64,000 nt of DNA from NCBI RefSeq assembly GCF_900289045.1, contig NZ_LT985188.1, forward strand, positions 3,410,001 through 3,474,000, in the 5' to 3' direction. The notes beneath the pieces are model-generated. The model was not told the DNA's origin and searched no databases. It worked only from the letters and a program-made list of their open reading frames with translations. This document shows, piece after piece, positions 36,331 to 45,651 of this stretch (positions are counted from its first letter, which is position 1; each line of letters starts with the position of its first letter). The DNA comes from Micropruina glycogenica. GTDB lineage: Bacteria; Actinomycetota; Actinomycetes; Propionibacteriales; Propionibacteriaceae. The position numbers were made by a program, and so were the translations under genes.

Positions 36331-36392
36331 TTGCTCGCGGTAGGGTTCATTGCTCGCGCAGGAACCCGAGCAACGTCACGTGCCGCGAGCAA
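36331..36392. terminator. Nested inverted repeats downstream of cysE
   Basis: Outer arms TTGCTCGCGG (36331-36340) and CCGCGAGCAA (36383-36392) are perfect. An inner stem GGGTTC/GAACCC (36343-36348, 36362-36367) lies inside, and TTGCTCGCG/CGAGCAACGTC repeats recur. It lies 40 bp after the cysE stop. No T-run follows, so a Rho-independent terminator is possible but not certain. Confidence 0.45.
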
Positions 36393-36431
36393 CGTCGGAC
36401 GACGCTCGGGCGAAGGCCGAGCCGGGCGTGA

Positions 36432-37208
36432 TCAGTCGAGGTCGGTGAGTTCGAGGTTCTCGGGAAACACGTGCGACGGGTAGGCGACCGGACGGGCCGG
36501 CACCCCGGCCACCGTGGTGAACGCCGGCACGTCTTCGAGCACCACCGACCCGGCACCGATCTTGGCGCCCTCGCCGATCTTGATGTTGCCGAGCACCTTG
36601 GCGCCTGCGCCGATCATCACGCCGCGGCCGATCTTGGGGTGCCGGTCGCCGCCGACCTTGCCGGTGCCGCCCAGCGTGACCTCGTGCAGCATCGAGAAGT
36701 CGTCTTCGACCACGGCGGTCTCGCCGATCACGATCGAGGTCGCGTGGTCGAACAGAATGCCCTTACCGATGGTGGCGCCGGGGTGGATGTCGACCGCGAA
36801 CACCTCAGAGATGCGGCTCTGCAGGTAGAGCGCGAGCTGGGGGCGTCCGTTCAGCCAATAGTGGTGCGCCACCCGGTAGGCCTGCAGGGCGTGGAAGCCC
36901 TTGAAGTACAGCAGCGGCACCGAGTAGCCGCGGGTGGCCGGGTCGCGGCTCAGCACCGCGCGCAGGTCTTCGCGAAACGCGATGCCGATCGCGCGGTCGT
37001 CGTCGAAGGCGCGGTCGATCAACGAGCGCAGGGTGAGCGAGGTGATGGTCGGGCTGCCCAGCTTCGACGCCAGCAGGTAGCTCAGTGCGTCTTCGAGCCG
37101 GTCGTGGGCCAGCACCACGGTGTGCAGGTAGCTGGCCAGGGCCGGTTCGGTTTCGGCGGCTTCGGTGGCTTCGGTGCGAATGCGGCGCCAGATTTCGTCG
37201 TGCGGCAT
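36432..37208 (-). CDS. cysE: Serine O-acetyltransferase
   Basis: 258 residues, the long (enterobacterial) type with an N-terminal helical SATase domain (WRRIRTEATEAAETEPALASYLH, in parts) and a C-terminal left-handed beta-helix. Catalytic His/Asp region: VDIHPGATIGKGILFDHATSIVIGE (parts), then HEVTLGGTGK and GDRHPKIG. Makes O-acetylserine for CysK. GAAAGG precedes the ATG. Preceded by a 23-codon cysteine-rich ORF that probably controls it. Confidence 0.94.
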   Translation of the reverse strand: MPHDEIWRRIRTEATEAAETEPALASYLHTVVLAHDRLEDALSYLLASKLGSPTITSLTLRSLIDRAFDDDRAIGIAFREDLRAVLSRDPATRGYSVPLLYFKGFHALQAYRVAHHYWLNGRPQLALYLQSRISEVFAVDIHPGATIGKGILFDHATSIVIGETAVVEDDFSMLHEVTLGGTGKVGGDRHPKIGRGVMIGAGAKVLGNIKIGEGAKIGAGSVVLEDVPAFTTVAGVPARPVAYPSHVFPENLELTDLD

Positions 37209-37266
37209 GACATGCCTTTCAAAGAGTGTGGGTTGGTGTGGCCTGATGGACGGGTGGACGAAGGTC

Positions 37267-37338
37267 TCAGCCGAGGCGACAACAACACATGCACATCAGC
37301 GCGCCCACGGGGCGCGAGGCGATGATCTCGACGTGCAT
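37267..37338 (-). CDS. Polycysteine leader peptide upstream of cysE
   Basis: A 23-codon ORF from ATG 37338 to TGA 37267-37269, 58 nt before the cysE start. The peptide ends LMCMCCCRLG, with four cysteines in five positions, of which three are consecutive TGT codons. The ATG lies 7 nt after a TAGGTT box, so it is likely translated from a leaderless mRNA. Cysteine-rich leaderless short ORFs upstream of cysteine genes act as attenuators in mycobacteria; ribosome stalling at the Cys run when Cys-tRNA is low would be the sensor. Too short for normal gene callers. Confidence 0.8.
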   Translation of the reverse strand: MHVEIIASRPVGALMCMCCCRLG

Positions 37339-37345
37339 GGCGGCC

Positions 37346-37351
37346 AACCTA
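37346..37351 (-). promoter_or_regulatory. -10 box of the leader-cysE transcript
   Basis: TAGGTT on the minus strand, 7 nt upstream of the leader ATG (spacer GGCCGCC). No clear -35 hexamer; the sequence 17 nt upstream is GC-rich. Confidence 0.6.
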
Positions 37352-37437
37352 TCAGTCACACCCTCGGGGGGCGACGGTCTCGTTGAACTTTCAAATCCTG
37401 CAACACCGAGACGAGCGCAGGTAATCCCGCTCACGGA

Positions 37438-38508
37438 CTACGCAGTTTCGCCACCTTGTGGTGCAGGCACTGCCGCCACCGCCGCCGCGACCCGGTCGCT
37501 CGGGCCGGCCACGAACACGTATTCGGTGTTGCGGGTGTGCGAGACGTTGCCCACCCGCTGCCCCTGCGGGTTGTAGATGCCGATGCGGGCACCCACGTAG
37601 CGGCGCGAGTCGAAGGCCAGCAGCTCCACGCGTTGGTGGCCGGCATCGCGCAGCCAGCCGATCATCGCTTCGGGAGTGATCCACGACTCGTCGTTGTACG
37701 ACACCAGCAGCACCTCGGTCCGGGCGTCGGCGATCAGCCGCGCGAGCGCGGCGGGCATGGTGCGGCGCGAGTTGAACGGGCTGCGGTGCTCGGCCTCGCG
37801 AGCGTCGGTGCGCTTGCAGGCCACGCCGTAGTGCTCGGGCGAATCCCAGCGCACCAGAGTCTCCCAGATGTGGTAGTAGGTGAAGTAGCGGTGCTGGTTG
37901 TACGGGGGGTCGAGGTACATCAGGTCGGTGGGGGGCAGGCTGCGCGCCAGTTCGCAGGCGTCGCCACGCACCGCGATTCCGGTGCCCGCCAACAGTGCTG
38001 GACGCCGCAGCCGCAACGCGTTGTGCGACCGGCGCGACCACGACTTCAGGTAGGCCATGTGCTGCCCGGTGGTCGAATCGACCCGGTCGGCGGCCTCGAT
38101 CAGCGCGGTCAGCAGAACCGGGTAGAGCGGGTGGTCGACGAGGTCAACCAGGCGGTGGCGAATGGCGTCGATGCGCATGCCGTTGTGAGGCTGAAAGTAG
38201 CGGGCCTGCTCGCAGAACGTCTCGGTGACGTAGCCGCGAACCCCCGGCAGGGCGTCCAGTTCGGCCAGCAGGGCGTCCAACTCGTCGAGGTCGACCGCGT
38301 CGGCGTCGGTGACGATGTAGCAGCGGGCCAGGATCTCGCTGTAGCTGGCCAGGTCGGCCGCGGTGACGGCGAGCCCGCGGTGCTTGAACTCCTGCGCCAC
38401 GCGGGTGCTGCCGGTGAACAGATCGACCGCCGTGCGGGCCTCGGCTCCTTGCGCAAGGCCGCCCAGCACCCCGGCCAGCGTCCGCTTCGAGCCAAGGTAC
38501 TTGATCAC
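37438..38508 (-). CDS. D12-class N6-adenine DNA methyltransferase
   Basis: 356 residues. MIKYLGSKRTLAGVL is the N-terminal SAM motif of this class, DLFTGSTRVAQEFK is motif I, and DLMYLDPPYNQHRYF contains the catalytic DPPY. The central part (about 75-190) holds the target-recognition region. The protein resembles the many D12 enzymes encoded with or without a partner. Neither neighbour is a restriction endonuclease, so it is an orphan, perhaps epigenetic or a remnant of an R-M system. GC and codon use match the surrounding genes. Confidence 0.88.
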   Translation of the reverse strand: MIKYLGSKRTLAGVLGGLAQGAEARTAVDLFTGSTRVAQEFKHRGLAVTAADLASYSEILARCYIVTDADAVDLDELDALLAELDALPGVRGYVTETFCEQARYFQPHNGMRIDAIRHRLVDLVDHPLYPVLLTALIEAADRVDSTTGQHMAYLKSWSRRSHNALRLRRPALLAGTGIAVRGDACELARSLPPTDLMYLDPPYNQHRYFTYYHIWETLVRWDSPEHYGVACKRTDAREAEHRSPFNSRRTMPAALARLIADARTEVLLVSYNDESWITPEAMIGWLRDAGHQRVELLAFDSRRYVGARIGIYNPQGQRVGNVSHTRNTEYVFVAGPSDRVAAAVAAVPAPQGGETA

Positions 38509-38546
38509 AGCCGAACCCTAACCGGGGCAACCGCTTCGGCCGACTC

Positions 38547-38628
38547 GTCATCCCGGCGAACGCCGGGATCTCTCTCTCCCTCACCCGAGGGCCCCGGCAG
38601 AGATCCCGGGGCAAGCCCGAGATGACGA
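38547..38628. repeat. Inverted pair of second-family repeats
   Basis: GTCATCCCGGCG-AA-CGCCGGGATCTC (38547-38572) and a diverged inverse copy GAGATCCCGGG...CGAGATGACGA (38600-38628). They lie in the 168-bp gap between the divergent methyltransferase and TetR genes. A large stem could form between the copies. Confidence 0.75.
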
Positions 38629-38640
38629 ACTGGGTCACTA

Positions 38641-38673
38641 TTGCTTGAAATCAAACTGAACCGTACAGTTTGA
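38641..38673 (+). promoter_or_regulatory. TetR promoter with operator
   Basis: Possible -35 TTGCTT (38641-38646), 17-nt spacer and -10 TACAGT (38664-38669); GTG start 7 nt later, so leaderless. The inverted repeat TCAAACTG (38651-38658) / CAGTTTGA (38666-38673) covers the -10. Autoregulation by the TetR protein is likely. Confidence 0.7.
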
Positions 38674-38676
38674 GTC

Positions 38677-39300
38677 GTGGACGAGTTGAGCCCCCGGGCT
38701 CTGGCCAAGCGCCAGCAGATCACCGACGCCGCCCGTGCACTCTTTCTCGCCCAGGGCTACGCCCGCACCTCGATGGACGCGATCACCGCCGAGGCGGGCG
38801 TCAGTAAGCAGACCCTGTACGCCTACTTCGACAGCAAGGACGACCTGCTCAAGGCGATCGTGCTCGACGTGCAGAGCGCCATTCCGGCACCGCCCGCGCT
38901 GAATGCGCCGCGCAATCGCGGCGAACTTCGCACGGCGCTGATCGCCTTCGGCGAGGCGCTGATCGGCGGCCTGCTGCGCGAAGAGACCATCGCGCTGCTG
39001 CGGCTGATGGTGGGCGAGGCGGTGCACCTGCCCGAGTTCCGCGAGGCTTTTCTGCAGGCCTTCCCGCTGTTTCTGCTCGGCCGCACCCGCGCCATTCTCG
39101 AAGGAGCGGCGGCGAACGGCGTGATCACTCTCGATCGGCCCGACGTCAGCGTGCGCATGCTGGTCGGGCCCCTGGTCAGCTACGTGATGTTCGGCGGCCT
39201 GCTGCTCAGCGGCCCGCCCCAGCCGCCGGAACGTGGCGACGTCGAGTGGCTGGTCGACGCCTACCTGCGCACCCTGGACGACGGGCCGAACCCGTGTTGA
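38677..39300 (+). CDS. TetR-family repressor of the export operon
   Basis: 207 residues from GTG 38677. The N-terminal HTH is clear: RQQITDAARALFLAQGYARTSMDAITAEAGVSKQTLYAYFDSKDDLL (in parts). The C-terminal helical domain resembles TetR_C_33/AefR-type regulators. Sits directly upstream of the exporter and overlaps its first gene by 7 bp, so the whole set would be autoregulated. An E. coli relative, CecR (YbiH), controls the YbhGFSR exporter, which has the same parts. Confidence 0.9.
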   Translation: MDELSPRALAKRQQITDAARALFLAQGYARTSMDAITAEAGVSKQTLYAYFDSKDDLLKAIVLDVQSAIPAPPALNAPRNRGELRTALIAFGEALIGGLLREETIALLRLMVGEAVHLPEFREAFLQAFPLFLLGRTRAILEGAAANGVITLDRPDVSVRMLVGPLVSYVMFGGLLLSGPPQPPERGDVEWLVDAYLRTLDDGPNPC

Positions 39301-40727
39301 CCCGATTCGTGCTACCCGCCGCGGCAACCGCCCTGGCGCTGACGCTGACCGGCTGCGCGGCGCCGTCGACCACGATCACCTCGACCGGACGGGTGAAGAC
39401 CGACGTGGTCACCGCGCAGGCACCCACGCTTGCCGTGCCGCGGGTCAATCTGAACGCCGGCTTCACGGTGACCGCCACGACGCCCGCCAACCTGTCGGCC
39501 GTGCCCGCCCTGCTCGGGCTCGGCTCGGCCCAGCGGGTGAGCGCCGTCGAGGTGACGATCGGCGACCAGGTCAAGGCCGGCGACGTGCTGGTGCGCTTCG
39601 ACGACGCCGCGCTGGCCGCCAATGTGACCGCGGCCAAGGCCGACCTGGCCGTGGCGAAGGCGCAGGTCGGCGTGATCGACAGCGCCATCGACACCCTCGC
39701 CGACAAGAAAGCGGACCTGAAGAAGAACCGCACCAAGGTCACCGACGGCATCGCACAGGCGACCAAGGCGCGCAAAGAGTTGGTGAGCAACCTGGCCAAG
39801 GCCAAGAAGGCCCGGGTCACGGTGAACACCAATCTGGCCAAGGTGAACAAGGCGCTCAAAGAGCTGCCGCCGAAGCTCGCCCAGATCGAGAAGAACCTGG
39901 CGGGCATGAAGGCTCAGCGCCCGGTGGTGGCTCAGCAGCTGGACGACGCGAAAGCGGCCCTTGCCGCCCTGCCAGCGGACGCTCCGCCCGAACAGGTTGC
40001 GGCACTGCAGTCGGCCGTGCAGAAGCTCACCGCAGCGCTGGCCGGCATCGACGCCGGCATCGCCCAGCTCACCGCCGCCCAGAAGCAGCTCACCCAGGGC
40101 ATCGCCCAGGCCAAGGCCGGGCAGAAGAAGCTCAAGGCGGCGCAGAAGCAACTCAACGAGGGCATTCCCAAGCTCACCAAGGGCATCGCCACCATCGACG
40201 ACAAGCTGGTCGAGGCCCGGGACGGGTTGAAGAAGATCGACAAGGGCCTGAAGAAGTTGGACGACGCCAAGGCCGACCTCACGCGCGGCCGCAAGCTCGC
40301 CGTGATCGCCGCCGGCAACGACGTGCCGGTGCAGCAGGCCCGCACCGCCCGCGCGCAGGCCGTGGTCACCGCACCGCGCGACGGCACCGTCACCAGCATC
40401 GCCCACGTCGGCGACGTGGTGGCGCCCGGGGCGACGGTGGCCGAGCTGAGCAGCCCGGCGCACGTCGTCGAGCTGTGGCTCGCCCCCGCCCAGGCCGACC
40501 GGGTGTGCGTCGGCGACGCCGCGAGCATCGCCTGGGGCGAGAGCCCCACCGGCACGATCAGCCGCATTCTGCCCGAGGCCCAGTACCCGCCCACCTACCA
40601 CACCACCGACGAGGTGCACCTGACCCGTGCTGTGCCCGTCGAGGTCACCGTCAGCGCCGGGCTGCCGCCCGGCGTGCCCGTCGACGTCCAACTCACGGCG
40701 TGCCGAACCAACGAGGTGAAGAAGTGA
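39294..40727 (+). CDS. Lipoprotein-type membrane-fusion adaptor with long coiled coil
   Basis: 477 residues from GTG 39294, overlapping the TetR stop. Signal with lipobox LTLTGCAAPS places it on the outer face of the membrane. After it: a half-lipoyl domain (VSAVEVTIGDQVKAGDVLVRFDDAAL, parts), then a very long Lys/Ala/Leu helical hairpin (residues about 115-350) with heptad repeats such as LTQGIAQAKAGQKKLKAAQ, and a second lipoyl half VTAPRDGTVTSIAHVGDVV and barrel domain. This is HlyD/RND-adaptor architecture. Why a Gram-positive cell has a ~35-nm coiled coil in an adaptor is not clear. Confidence 0.85.
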   Translation: MLTRFVLPAAATALALTLTGCAAPSTTITSTGRVKTDVVTAQAPTLAVPRVNLNAGFTVTATTPANLSAVPALLGLGSAQRVSAVEVTIGDQVKAGDVLVRFDDAALAANVTAAKADLAVAKAQVGVIDSAIDTLADKKADLKKNRTKVTDGIAQATKARKELVSNLAKAKKARVTVNTNLAKVNKALKELPPKLAQIEKNLAGMKAQRPVVAQQLDDAKAALAALPADAPPEQVAALQSAVQKLTAALAGIDAGIAQLTAAQKQLTQGIAQAKAGQKKLKAAQKQLNEGIPKLTKGIATIDDKLVEARDGLKKIDKGLKKLDDAKADLTRGRKLAVIAAGNDVPVQQARTARAQAVVTAPRDGTVTSIAHVGDVVAPGATVAELSSPAHVVELWLAPAQADRVCVGDAASIAWGESPTGTISRILPEAQYPPTYHTTDEVHLTRAVPVEVTVSAGLPPGVPVDVQLTACRTNEVKK

Positions 40728-41496
40728 AGAACCACAAGAGGCCACCGGTGCCGGTGATCGTGCTGGTCGTGCTGTTGATCGTCGGGCTCGGCGGCTGGTG
40801 GTGGTGGAGCGCCACCCGTCCGACCACCACCACCCAATCGCTGAGCGGCCAGGTCGAGACCACCGAGCTCACCATCGCTCCGGCGATGGCGGGCCGCATC
40901 ACCGCCGTCGAGGTCACTGAGGGCGCCCAGGTGAGCGCCGGCGACGTGCTCGTGCAGCTCGACACCGCCGCGTTGAAACTGCAGAAGAGCCAGGCCGAGC
41001 AGGGCGTCAAAGCCGCCAAGGCCGCGGTCACCAACGCCGAGGACGACGGCACCAAGGCCGACGTCAAGGCCGCCAAGGCGCGCCTGGCGCAGGCCGAGGC
41101 GGCGGTGACGCTGGCCGACGTGCAGCTCACCTACGCCACGATCAAGGCACCGAAGGACGGCACTGTGGTGAACGTGGTCGGCAACGTCGGCCAGAACGCG
41201 GCCCCGGGCCGCACGATCCTGACCTTGACCGACCCGTCCGACCTCTTTGTGCGGGTGTTCGTGCCAGAAACCGCGATCGGCCAGGTGTCGGTGGGCCGGC
41301 AGGCCACCGTCACCGCCGATTCGAGCACCACCACGTTTCAGGGCACGGTGTCGTTCGTCAGCAACCAGGCCGAGTTCACCCCCAACAACATCGACACCGC
41401 CGAGCAGCGCACCAAGCTGGTGTTCGCCGTGCGCATTCGCCTCGACGACACCAGCGGCACCCTCAAGGCCGGCTTGCCCGTGACCGTGACCCTGCC

Positions 41497-41500
<4 letters not shown>
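40724..41500 (+). CDS. HlyD-family membrane-fusion protein
   Basis: 258 residues from GTG 40724 (GAGGTGAA ribosome site), overlapping the previous stop. One N-terminal membrane helix (VIVLVVLLIVGLGGWWWW), then a lipoyl domain with a short coiled coil (ALKLQKSQAEQGVKAAKAAV, AAKARLAQAEAAVTLADV) and the barrel (IKAPKDGTVVNVVGNVGQNA). It is like E. coli YbhG but shorter. Second adaptor in the same operon. Confidence 0.88.
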
Positions 41501-42425
<925 letters not shown>

Positions 42426-42429
<4 letters not shown>

Positions 42430-43565
42430 CCTCGTTCACCCGCATCTCGGCGATGACCCGCAAGGAGTTCATTCACCTGTTGCGCGACCGCCGCACCCTG
42501 GCGGTGGTGCTGGTGATGCCGGTGCTGCAGATGCTGCTGTTCGCCTACGCGATCAGCTTCGACGTCAAGAACGTCTCGACGGTGATCATCGACACCGACC
42601 AGACCCCGGCCAGCCAGGCCTACGTGCGCAGCTACGCCAGTTCGGACTTCTTTCGGTTGGTCGGCACGGCGAACGACCTGGGCGCGGTCGACCGGGTGTT
42701 CGACCACAACCAGGCCCGCATCGCGGTGGTCGTGCCCTCAGGCTTCGGACGGCAGTTGGCCGCCGGTGAGCGTGCCACCGTCGCGGTCTACCTCGACGGC
42801 AGCGAGCCGACGGCGGCCCGGGTGGGGCAGGCGTTCAGCACCGCGCTCAACCAGGTGTACGGGCAGCGGGTCACCATCGAGTGGGCCGACGCTCAGGGCC
42901 TCGACGTGACCGCGGCCGGACAGCTCGAACCGCGGGTTCGCACCTGGTACAACCCCGAGAAGCGCAGTTCGGACTTTCTGATCCCCGGCCTGATGGTGGT
43001 GATCATCATGGTCGTCGCGCTGCAACAGACCGCGGTGAGCCTGGTGCGCGAACGCGAGCAGGGCACCGACGAGCAGTTGGCGATCAGCCCCATGAAGCGC
43101 TGGGAGATGATGGTCGGCAAGGTCGCTCCCTGGACCCTGCTGGCCTTTCTCGACCTGGCCGTGATCACCGCGGTCGGCATCTGGTTCTTCGACCTGCCGC
43201 TGCGCGGCAGCGTCACCGTGCTGATGCTGGGTGCCGCGCTTTTCGTGTTCTGCGCGCTGGGGCTCGGGCTGGTGATCTCGGCCGTCGCACCCAGCCTCGA
43301 AACCGCCAACATGCTCGGCCTGCTGCTGTCGCTGCTGCCGGCGTTCATTCTGTCGGGCTTCGCGTTTCCGCTCGGCTCGATACCCGAGTGGTTGCAGGTG
43401 ATCAGTTGTGCGTTTCCGGCCCGGTTCATGGTGACGATCTCGCGCGGGGTGTTTCTCAAGGGCGCCGGCTTCGACGAACTGTGGCCGCAACTGGCCGCGC
43501 TCGGCGCCTACGCGGTGGTCGTGCTGACCATCGCCGTGCTGCTCGACGGACGGAGGCGGCGATGA
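42426..43565 (+). CDS. ABC-2-type permease 1
   Basis: 379 residues. ABC2 membrane protein with an N-terminal helix (LAVVLVMPVLQMLLFAYAISF), a ~140-residue extracytoplasmic domain, then five helices, including MVVIIMVVALQQTAVSLVREREQGTDEQL (parts) with the typical RExxxGTxEQL coupling region. Like YbhS/YhhJ. Confidence 0.92.
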
Positions 43566-44680
43566 GCCTGCACCGCATTCGGCTGCTGATGTGGAAGGAG
43601 TTTCTGCAACTGCGCCGTGATCCGCTGCTGATCAGGTTGCTGTTTCTGATGCCGATTCTGCAGCTGATCCTGTTCGGCTACGTGGTGGCCGCCGACGTGA
43701 AGAACCTGAGCACCGCGGTGGTCGACCTCGACCGCACCTCGACCTCGCGGGCGCTGGAGGCGAGCTTCGGGGCGTCCGACTATTTCGTGGTGACCCAGCG
43801 CCCCGCCGAGACCGACCTGCAGCACCTGATGGACACCGGCCAGATCGCCATTGCGATCGTGATTCCCGCCGGCACCCAGGCCGCGCTCGACCGCGGCGAG
43901 GCGGCGCCGATCGGCGTGGTGGTCGACGGCTCCGACAGCCAGGTGGCCAGCGTGGGCAGCGGCTACGCCGCGCAGATCGTGGCCCGGTTCAACGCCGACC
44001 GCCTGGCCGCCCAGGGCGTCGACCTGGCCGCGCCGGGCATCGACGCCCGCGTGCGGGTAATGTTCAACCCGACGCTGGCTTCGGTGAACACCATGATTCC
44101 CGGCCTGGTGGCGGCCATCTTGATGCTGTCGATCATGGCCGTGATGGGCCAGGCGGTGGTGAAAGAGCGCGAACGCGGCACCCTGGAGCAGATGTTCGTC
44201 ACCCCCATCAAACCGGTGGAGTACCTCACCGGCAAGGTCACCCCGTACGCGCTGTTGGCCGTGCTGCAGCTGACGGTGGTGGCGCTGGTGGGCATCTTCT
44301 GGTTCAAGGTGCCGTTCGCGGGGCAGTTCTCGGTGGTCGCCGCGGGGCTGGCACTGTTCATGCTCACCTCCATCGGCCTGGGACTGCTGATCTCGCTGGT
44401 GTCGCACACCCGGCAGCAGGCGCAGCAGGTGATGATGCTGTTCATGCTGCCCAGCTTCGTGCTGTCGGGCTTCATCTTTCCGATCGACTCGATGCCGCAA
44501 GCGATTCAGCCGCTGAGTTGGTTCATTCCGCTGACCTGGGCGATCAGCATTCTGCGCGGGGCGTTCATCAAGGGCAGCGGTTTCGAGGCGCTGTCGACCC
44601 AGTTCTGGATTCTGTGGCTGTTCGGCGTGGTGATCTTCGGCGCGGCGGTGGCTGCGACCCGACGGAGGCTGGCCGAATGA
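43562..44680 (+). CDS. ABC-2-type permease 2
   Basis: 372 residues from ATG 43562, overlapping the previous stop. Same topology as permease 1 (MWKEFLQLRRDPLLIRLLF; AAILMLSIMAVMGQAVVKERERGTLEQM, in parts). The pair would form a heterodimer, as YbhS-YbhR. Confidence 0.92.
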   Translation: MSLHRIRLLMWKEFLQLRRDPLLIRLLFLMPILQLILFGYVVAADVKNLSTAVVDLDRTSTSRALEASFGASDYFVVTQRPAETDLQHLMDTGQIAIAIVIPAGTQAALDRGEAAPIGVVVDGSDSQVASVGSGYAAQIVARFNADRLAAQGVDLAAPGIDARVRVMFNPTLASVNTMIPGLVAAILMLSIMAVMGQAVVKERERGTLEQMFVTPIKPVEYLTGKVTPYALLAVLQLTVVALVGIFWFKVPFAGQFSVVAAGLALFMLTSIGLGLLISLVSHTRQQAQQVMMLFMLPSFVLSGFIFPIDSMPQAIQPLSWFIPLTWAISILRGAFIKGSGFEALSTQFWILWLFGVVIFGAAVAATRRRLAE

Positions 44681-45651
44681 CCATCAACGATCTCGCAGGC
44701 ACCCCGCCCAACCCTGAGGCCGCCATCTCGGTGCGCGGGCTGGTCAAGCGGTTCGGCACCTTCACCGCCGTCGACGGCATCGACTTCGACGTGCCGCGCG
44801 GTCAGATTTTCGGCTTTCTCGGCCCCAACGGGTCGGGCAAGACCACCACGATTCGCATGCTCACCGGCACCAGCGGCCCCAACGCGGGGCAGGCCCTGGT
44901 GCTGGGCGAAGACGTGATCAACCACCCCGAGCGGGTGAAGCAGCGCTTCGGTTACATGTCGCAGAAGTTCGCGCTGTTCGAAGACATGACCGTGGAGGAG
45001 AACCTGCGTTTCTACGCCGGCGTCTACGATCTGAGCGCCGAGCAGTTCGCCAAGCAGCGCGCCTACGTGCTCGACATGGCCGACCTGCGGGGCCGCGAGA
45101 ACGAACTCACCGCGAACCTGTCGGTGGGCTGGCGACAGCGGCTCGCATTGGGCACCGCCACCATTCACGAGCCCGAACTGCTGTTCTTGGACGAGCCCAC
45201 CGGCGGCGTCGACCCCGTGGCCAGACGGCAGTTCTGGGATCTGCTGTACGACCTGGCCAGTCGCGGGGTGACGCTGTTCGTCACCACCCACTACATGGAC
45301 GAGGCCAGCCACTGCAATCAGCTCGCCTTCATCTACCGCGGTCGGCTGATCGCCGAGGGCGTGCCGCACGACATTCGCCGCGATCTGATCGCCGAACAGG
45401 TGCTCGAGGTGTCGGTGCGCGACGTCGACGGGGCCCTGGCCTGGCTCGAACAGGCCCCCGGGGTCGAAGAGGCGTACCTGTCGGGCGCCCGGTTGCATGC
45501 GGTGATCGAACCAGGGGCGTCGGGCGACGTGGTGGGCGACTACACCGCCCGGCTGCGGACGGCAGGGTTCGCCGACGCGTCGCTGGTGGCGGTCGAACCC
45601 ACGCTCGAAGACGTGTTCGTCAACCTTGTGGCGAGGGCGCAGGAGTCGTGA
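44677..45651 (+). CDS. ABC exporter ATPase 2
   Basis: 324 residues from ATG 44677. Walker A FLGPNGSGKTTTIRM, Q-loop YMSQKFALFEDMTV, signature NLSVGWRQRLALG (in place of SGGQ: SVGW), Walker B LLFLDEPTGGVDP and switch His in VTTHYMDEASHC. Like the second half of YbhF. Thus one ATPase has a good signature and no switch His, while the other has the reverse, so only one composite site may be active. Its end overlaps the convergent PAP2 gene by 32 bp. Confidence 0.92.
   Translation: MTINDLAGTPPNPEAAISVRGLVKRFGTFTAVDGIDFDVPRGQIFGFLGPNGSGKTTTIRMLTGTSGPNAGQALVLGEDVINHPERVKQRFGYMSQKFALFEDMTVEENLRFYAGVYDLSAEQFAKQRAYVLDMADLRGRENELTANLSVGWRQRLALGTATIHEPELLFLDEPTGGVDPVARRQFWDLLYDLASRGVTLFVTTHYMDEASHCNQLAFIYRGRLIAEGVPHDIRRDLIAEQVLEVSVRDVDGALAWLEQAPGVEEAYLSGARLHAVIEPGASGDVVGDYTARLRTAGFADASLVAVEPTLEDVFVNLVARAQES

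Noticed and set aside
37438-38508. Complete restriction-modification system
   Set aside because: No endonuclease or specificity gene is found on either side.
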